Positions 58,381-64,000 of a stretch of 64,000 nucleotides of DNA are shown one piece after another. The position numbers and the translations under genes were made by a program. The notes under the pieces were generated by a model that saw nothing but the letters and a program-made list of their open reading frames with translations, was not told where the DNA came from and did not search any database. The stretch is from positions 5,840,452 to 5,904,451 of the forward strand of contig CM070721.1 of assembly GCA_036346275.1 (NCBI GenBank), read 5' to 3'. This DNA comes from Otatea glauca (taxonomy: Eukaryota; Streptophyta; Magnoliopsida; Poales; Poaceae). The stretch's first letter is position 1; each line of letters begins with the position of its first letter.

Positions 58381-60824
58381 ATGGAGCAGCCCGGGTCACT
58401 TCTGGACTCTTTCGTGGACCGGCGGCACCGTGCGTTCGTCCACACGACAGAAGGCAATGATAAGGTGCCTCTACTGCGGATCCGAGTGCCTAAGAAGGCA
58501 TGGTGTGTTGACCCACGCTTTCACACCAGGTGAGTTGCACTTACATGGAAAAATACTTTACATGTTTTTTGTTCACATAATTTGATGTTTGATGACGTAT
58601 ATTTAAATAATGCAAATTTTTGTTTGCATCCATAGGTTGGCACGTGCTGGGTTGCTTCCTCTCGTTCGCATGGTTGAGGGGTCAGCTGAGGACGCAGGTG
58701 TGCCCGACGATCAGGCCGAGGGTGAGGACGGTCCAGAGCGGTCGCGCGTTTTCCATTCGATCGTTCCATCGGGCGTGTTTGGTCGACCGTTGGAGGCCGA
58801 GACGCATACTTTCCACCTTCCCTTTGGCGAGGTGACGGTGACCTGCAGGGCGCCGCCATGCTTATCGGGTTGCCGATCGCCGACACCGATCGGACCCTCG
58901 GTGACTCTGCTTGGGTGGGTGGCGGACTTGGAGGAGAGGTTTGCGGAGTGGTGCTCGTTGATCTAGAAATTGGGATCAGCAAGAGGCATGGCCCATCGAG
59001 GAGGTGGTTGGCTCAGTTCGAGGTTAGCAGTAGTACATAAATATATTATTCTACATTCATGTGACATTAATCGACACCGCCCACGGGTATCACGGGGTTC
59101 GCGGTCCTTCTTTGCCACGCATCGCGCCTTTGCGACGCGTGCGTGAAGAAAAGCAAGGCCGCCAACCTCGCAGGGATGCCTCTTCTTCTTCAGCTCTGGT
59201 CGTTCGAGCGTTTCCCTGTGGGTCGACCCTTTGTTGAGCCTCGACACTACACCGCCGACATGTATGGCGGTGATGCGATCGACCGTCCGACGATGGGCTC
59301 CCTTTGGACTAGGCGACGGGTACGTCATTCTGAATATTTATTTGGTTTTTTTTTGCAATCACATATGCTTACAGACTTTTTCCGTACTGCAGCCACAGTG
59401 GGCAGGACTGCAGGTACGTTCGGCGTACCACTCCTTCACGGAGGCGTTTGACCACCTACAGGCAGAGCAGGTGATCTGGGACCCATACAGCGAGCATCGT
59501 GTAGTGGAGAGAGCGATGGCAGGGGGGATCTCTGCACTATGCTACAGGGACCACACTTACTGGCTTACTAGGAAGAAGCTCATCTTCGATGTCTTCGTGG
59601 AGGACTACGCGCGCAATGAGTCATGAGGCGATTTGGACTTGGCAATGGTCCCTTCCTTCAGGATCGTCGCGAGAGAGTGCACTCGTGAGTTACTCCCCCC
59701 TAACAAGTTTGTTAAATACTTATGTTATATTTGTAAAAATGTGGATTTCTCTTCAGGTTCTCCACCCATGGACCTCGGAAGACCATGGCGATCTTGGCTC
59801 AGAGGATGGCACCGTGGCTCGCTCAGTGGGATGACGCTCTAGAGGATGTCGTCGGTGAGGACACGCCGTACGACTACTCCTCCTACCAGCAGTACCTAGC
59901 CTGGTACGTGCCACGGATGCGTACACGTCTCCTACTTGTGGAGGAGCCACCGACCCACACATACGCTCCGAGCGTGGCAGACTTGTACCCACGCCAGGCA
60001 GGAGTAGCCATGCACGCGATGATAAGTCTTACTTCATACGTTATTTCATTTATTCCTTACTGTATGTCCTTGTGTTTATGAGTTGTTCGTACATGGCAGG
60101 TGGACCACGCCAGGACTTGCACCAAGATGGCCACAACATTTTGAGTAGGTCTGCGTGGCGAGTCTCCGTCTGCTGGGCGAGATGACAGAGGCTTGGAGAC
60201 GCGTGGTAGCCGGGACTCGACGGATCGTGGAGCTCGGTTCTTGTCGCCACACGCACGCCGACCGATCCGTGGTACCTCTTCCAGCCGCCACGCGTGCCTT
60301 CTTACCACACACCGGCCCCAGCTCCTTCGTACGCAGTGGAGGCAGAGTCCAGCTTCCACACCCCTGTGCCTCCGGCCCCAGACATGGCTGGAGGGTCCAG
60401 TTGGCAGGCACCACGCGGTCCCACCATGGTCCCCACACCAGGTAAGTCGATCAAAACTCAATAGTTGACATTTCGTACAAGTATCATCTAAGTATGATTA
60501 TATGTTACTACCTGAACTGTAGGTTGCACCCACGTTGGAGCACAGTTCTCTTCATCGCCGCACTCGCCAGGGCACGCCGATCAGTACTCTTGGGCGGATC
60601 AGTTCTTCTCCGGCACGCAGTGGACTCAGCACCCGCCAGGGACACAGTTCACGCAGCCCCCTCCAGCGACGCAGATGACGCAGCAGGACTACGGCACCTC
60701 CTACGGGTACACGTTGCCTCCCGGGCGTCGCCGGTCGCAGCGATCTGACCCTTCAGACACGGCAGCGCGACCGTCGGAGAGGCACACACGCGACCTTTGG
60801 ACGATCGCGGCGGCAAAGACGTAG
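58381..60824 (+). pseudogene. Plant mobile domain (PMD) protein inside the Mutator-like element, frameshifted
   Basis: Exon 1 (58381-58529) begins MEQPGSLLDSFVDRRHRAFV. Its GT donor and the acceptor at 58635 join to RLARAGLLPLVRMVEGS. Landmarks follow: LVDRWRP, then after frame changes ETHTFHLPFGEVTVT and MLIGLPIADTDR. Next come KAANLAGMPLLLQLWSFERF and PVGRPFVEPRHY (59150-59250), WAGLQVRSAYHSFTEAF, GISALCYRDHTYWLTRKKL and SSYQQYLAWYVPRMRTRLLL. The C-terminal exon, rich in Gln, Thr and Pro (FTQPPPATQMTQQDYGTSYG), ends at TAG 60822-60824. The set matches the PMD family (PF10536), shared by MAIN/MAIL proteins and by transposons. At least two one-base shifts lie near 58760-58850. The family is confident; the exact exon structure after 59040 is not. 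Confidence 0.8.
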
Positions 60825-61151
60825 GCGAAGAGAGGTCGTGCTAGTGGTAGGGGTGCTCAGGGGGGTGGTCAGGGGTAGTACATCAGTTTGTTGTCGTCAT
60901 GTACATGCTTCATACTTCCTCACTTAATGTATGATTTAGTATTTCGTGCCATTTATTATCCTTTCATCACGTTTTATTTCATTCAAGTATTCTGCATATT
61001 TTTTTGGACCGATTTGACAACACTGCCGAACGCCTCTAACTTTTTCGGACCGATGTGACAACACGAGACCCTCACTTTTGCCAGACCGAATCGATCTGTA
61101 TATTTCAATCTTACATTCCAACACTTAGTCCACAAACCACCGCTTCGGGCC

Positions 61152-61158
61152 TATAAAA
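61152..61158 (+). promoter_or_regulatory. TATA box of the Myb/SANT-like gene
   Basis: CTATAAAAGG at 61151-61160 lies 56 bp before the ATG at 61208, whose context is TTCACCATGG. The spacing fits a short leader, so this gene has its own promoter inside the element. Confidence 0.7.
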
Positions 61159-61207
61159 GGCCAAACCGCAGGCACATAACCGCAGCTCTCACTCACACTT
61201 CTTCACC

Positions 61208-62061
61208 ATGGTTGATAGTTCTAGCAGACAATTTTCGTGGACACCTGATATGAGTAGCATAGCTCTTACTTGCACGTTGCAGGTCACGCGTGGTGGGAAG
61301 GACGATCCATTCAAGGAGGAGAACCTAAGTAAAGCGGTGTCCAAATTGCAAGAGTGGCGCCCGACATTGCGGGGGCAAGCTTTGACAACCTCTGGTCTGA
61401 ACCTCGTGACCACCAACGACCTGAAGATGCACTTGCAATGGTGGCGTCAAAGATATGTCAAGGTATGTGAACTAGCCGACCACCCTTCTGCTGCAGGCTT
61501 CTCAAGAAGAAATTACGAGTACCGATGTTTGCCCGATCGATGCGAGCATATTCAGGTTAGTTATTTCATATTTGGTCACCTCACTAATCTCTTTAGGATT
61601 ATACATAAGTTCACTATTTCGTACGCTTGTTTGGTGTGTTAGTCGTTCCCGGAGGATGAAGAGTTGTTGAACAAAATATCCCGAATTCTTAGCGATGTAT
61701 AAGCTATTCGACGGTGGTGTGATGCCCGGTTGGCGCAGAAGACGCAGGCGGGTCTAACGGATGGGTAGAGATCGACACAATACCGTCAGACGGCAAGTTC
61801 AAGAGGACATTCAACTACCACCGAAGGTGGGCTTGCTCCTAACTATGCAAGTGCTGATGACGACGATGATGACGATTTCGTATCACCTCCACCTCGACGT
61901 TCAATCACTTCCACGACAGGCCCGTCAAGAAACAACGCAAGAGAACGTTCAACTAACACTAGAGGCGGGCTAGCTCCGATCGTATAAACGATGATGACGC
62001 TGATGATGACGATTTCGTATCACCTCCAACCCGACGCTCAAGCACTTCCACCAAAAGATGA
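61208..62061 (+). pseudogene. Myb/SANT-like (Myb_DNA-bind_3) protein, interrupted by in-frame stops
   Basis: Exon 1 (61208-61555) encodes FSWTPDMSSIALTCTLQV, then GGKDDPFKEENLSKAVSKL, NDLKMHLQWWRQRYVKVC and YEYRCLPDRCEHIQ. It joins across a GT-AG intron (61556-61642) to SFPEDEELLNKISRI. This follows the pattern WTxxMS...GxK-D-FK...HL-WR-RW...HPxDxxxLN of plant Myb/SANT-like proteins. In the same frame there are stops at about 61700 and 61768, but the frame then stays open as GGLAPNYASADDDDDDDFVS, then PPPRRS. The tail is duplicated after another stop at 61985-61987 (DDDADDDDFVSPPTRRSSTS) and ends at TGA 62059-62061. A DNA-binding helper role is inferred. Confidence 0.65.
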
Positions 62062-63013
62062 CTTTTATCTTTGTCACCATGCCCTATACCAAGACTACGA
62101 TCGAAGGATGTACGGTTTTGTGAGTTATGTTGTATCCCGCTTTATCAATTCGTAAGCCATGTTGTATTTTATTGAATGATACTATGATTTGTTGTCAAGT
62201 TTGTAGCACAGAAGGATAATGGCGAACTATTTAAATGTGATTTTTTCCTAAAAAATCAACTAACAAATAATTTTGTAAAACACCTCATTAATTACGATCG
62301 ATAAATAGGAATTTTTAAATTTATTGACCCTACTTTGAAATATGCAATCCTTACAACCGTTAAACCGACAATCGACTTTTCATGTAGGGTACAAGTATAT
62401 TCTTGCAATTTTTGAGTATTGCTATTTGAATTAAAAAATATAAACATTATACAAAAAAAACGAACGACTAATCACATATATAAATTATCACCGACAAATT
62501 TGCCACACAAATTTATTATTCGACAACGATCTTTGTAAATTTCACGCCGATTGGCCTAACAGTATTATTTTTATCATATATTTTTGGCGTATTAGTGCTG
62601 TGAATATGATATTTTTAAATAGTATTATTTATTTTTCTAAAAGAGTGTTAACTATTATTATTACGGCGGTCTTTGAATAAACGGACATCTGCGCCTCTCA
62701 TTTGCGATCATCGATTCGCCATCTAAGGTTGATCCAACGATGCGACATCCCGATTTTGGCTCCAATTTTAAAGAGCATAATTTTCATGAGTTTCAAAACT
62801 TTTAGTGGCATGTAAAAATTCCAAATGCATTTGCCTCCAAATTAGACTTCAAAATAACTTTCAGATCTTCAAAATTGAAATTCCAAAATAATAAAAATTA
62901 AACATGTATGGAATAAAAATTTCAAACCATTGTGTTTGAAATTTTTCTAAAATTCGAACCCAACTCTAATTTGAATTAATTTGAATTGCGATTTAATATG
63001 TTCTTGACGGTTG
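62062..63013. other. AT-rich right flank of the Mutator-like element
   Basis: No gene is recognised. This stretch would hold the 3' end of the Myb/SANT-like transcript and the subterminal region. Confidence 0.5.
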
Positions 63014-63291
63014 TCGCCGTTCGATTGGCGACAACTTGATGTCGCCGTTCCATTCGGCGATGACTGACATGTCGCCGTTCTATTGGGCGACGACTCACAT
63101 GTCGCCACACGGTTCGGCGATTACCCGTTTGTCGTCCAACCGCCGGCCGAATACCCGTTTGTCGCCCAACGGTATGGCGATTACACAGATATCGTCATGC
63201 GACTCGGCGATTGAGTATTATTTTTGAAAAAAAAATTCTCCGTATTAATATCGTAATTTGATTTATAAAATACATTATTTAAAAAAAATTC
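63014..63291 (-). repeat. Right terminal inverted repeat with TCGCC/GGCGAC hairpins
   Basis: Read inward on the minus strand it starts GAATTTTTTTTAAATAATG. It continues with about seven TCGCC-N-GGCGA units, including TCGCCGAATGGAACGGCGAC and TCGCCAATCGAACGGCGAC. Confidence 0.9.
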
Positions 63292-63300
63292 TACCATCGG

Positions 63301-63785
63301 CCTATCCACTATAAAGAGAAGATCGAAGGCAAGTAGAAAAAATAATCCAATCAATCAAGCAACTCGCATATACTTTTACCTATTTTTTCCATTCAACTAG
63401 GAGTACTCTTGTAATTTAGGTCTCTTGTAACTCGTCGTTGATCAATAAATTTACTCATCGCCGATTATTGATCTTCTCCGATTACATCAGGTTTGGTTTT
63501 CTCAATCTTGTTGCACATCGCCTTTTTCGGAAAGTCTACATTTATCAACCATCTAATCAGCCCTAACAGATTGTTTAGACTCATCGTTACCTTTGATTTA
63601 ATCGGTTTTGCGTAACTATTTAGATCTTTGCCGATTATCACATTAGATCGGCTTTGAGTGTATTTTCATATATCTTGCTGATGACAGGATCAAATCGGCT
63701 GGCACGCTTCAAACCTCTTGAACCCGGCGTTCATGTGTGTCTGAGCCGATCAATCATTCGTCATATTTTTCGATGCCAACATGAA
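63301..63785. other. Intergenic, no gene recognised
   Basis: A TATA-like CTATAAAGAG lies at 63309. CGCCGATTATTGATCTTCTC and TTGCCGATTATCAC phrases recur, reminiscent of retrotransposon leader sequence, but nothing could be confirmed. Confidence 0.3.
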
Positions 63786-64000
63786 CGTAATTGTAAAAAT
63801 AACCCATTCCTGATCATAGAAGTGCAGGAAGGTGACATGTATTACCTTCCGCGCTCCTCTACTATGAAATGGGCTATCGCTGTCCTCTACTACAGCAAGT
63901 CACCGAAGCTACCGTGGTAGGGGACATCGGTAACCTCTTCCGTAGTAGCAGAGCATGAAAAGTGATATGTGGCACCTACCGGCGCTTTCACGGTCAGAGA
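63786..64000. mobile_element. Truncated repeat element at window edge
   Basis: It begins at AATTGTAAAAATAACCC, the end shared with the foldback element at 36.06 kb. It contains CCTCTACTATG / CCTCTACTACAG and ACCGTGGTAGGGGACATC motifs similar to 26.8-27.4 kb. The right end is beyond the window. Confidence 0.35.

Larger units (their letters stand above)
54412..63291 (+). mobile_element. 8.88-kb Mutator-like element carrying transposase, PMD and Myb/SANT-like genes
   Basis: The terminal inverted repeats are nearly identical over about 190 bp from each end (left GTATTTTATAAATCGAATTA, right the same inverted). Direct repeats TACGATCGG (54403-54411) and TACCATCGG (63292-63300) flank it, a 9-bp target duplication with one mismatch, as in the Mutator superfamily. 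Three genes lie inside, all plus strand: transposase (55330-58062), PMD protein (58381-60824) and Myb/SANT-like protein (61208-62061). All carry stops or frameshifts, so this copy is probably not self-mobile. The mismatch in the duplication and the gene decay both indicate an old insertion. Confidence 0.9.

Noticed and set aside
1..64000. tRNA, rRNA or snoRNA genes
   Set aside because: None was recognised by eye; no TTCGA-loop with matching acceptor stem was found, though a covariance search was not possible.

Overview
The window is plant nuclear DNA, most likely from a grass. The evidence is GC-rich first exons, GT-AG introns, and a dense load of LTR, hAT, Mutator-like, Harbinger-like and Stowaway-like elements. 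Four host genes are clear. They are an AP-1 complex gamma-adaptin gene (4972-16076, +, 19 exons), a RING-H2 ATL-type E3 ubiquitin ligase (20075-21187, -), a cis-prenyltransferase of the dehydrodolichyl diphosphate synthase type (CDS 39456-40325, +, with a 5'UTR intron), and 20S proteasome subunit alpha-4/PAC1 (50639-51391, +). Two decayed host genes lie between the last two: a P-loop ATPase resembling SWSAP1 (43546-44700, -) and a possible receptor-kinase first exon (about 42480-42960).

Layout. 1-2466 is the 3' part of a long LTR with its own TATA box and a 69-bp tandem repeat. 2707-3312 is a related solo LTR. 3480-4178 is a palindromic Mutator-like element, and 4256-4693 is a CGATAATCG-rich inverted repeat just upstream of gamma-adaptin. 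Gamma-adaptin carries a third related solo LTR in intron 12 and lacks one base in exon 12, which would truncate the protein at 553 residues. 17-20 kb and 22-38 kb are transposon-rich. Two non-autonomous hAT elements (24419-25484 and 48699-49730) are near copies in opposite orientation, and a ~32-bp tandem array recurs at 25.7, 36.6 and 46.6 kb. Two 5'-truncated LINE-type pieces keep RNase H domains.

The most notable object is an 8.88-kb Mutator-like element at 54412-63291, flanked by a 9-bp target duplication with one mismatch. Between its terminal inverted repeats lie three genes in one orientation: a MURA-type transposase, a plant mobile domain (PMD) protein and a Myb/SANT-like protein with its own TATA box. 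All three are damaged by frameshifts or stops. The terminal repeats contain arrays of TCGCC-N-GGCGA hairpins. Their outer ends resemble those of the two palindromic elements at 3.5 and 17.1 kb, so these three look like one family of autonomous-type and foldback derivatives.

Host genes act in unrelated housekeeping roles (clathrin traffic, ubiquitination, dolichol synthesis, proteasome) and show no operon-like logic. The biology that links distant parts of the window is transposon biology. Exon boundaries were set by hand from splice signals and remembered family sequence; no alignment was run.
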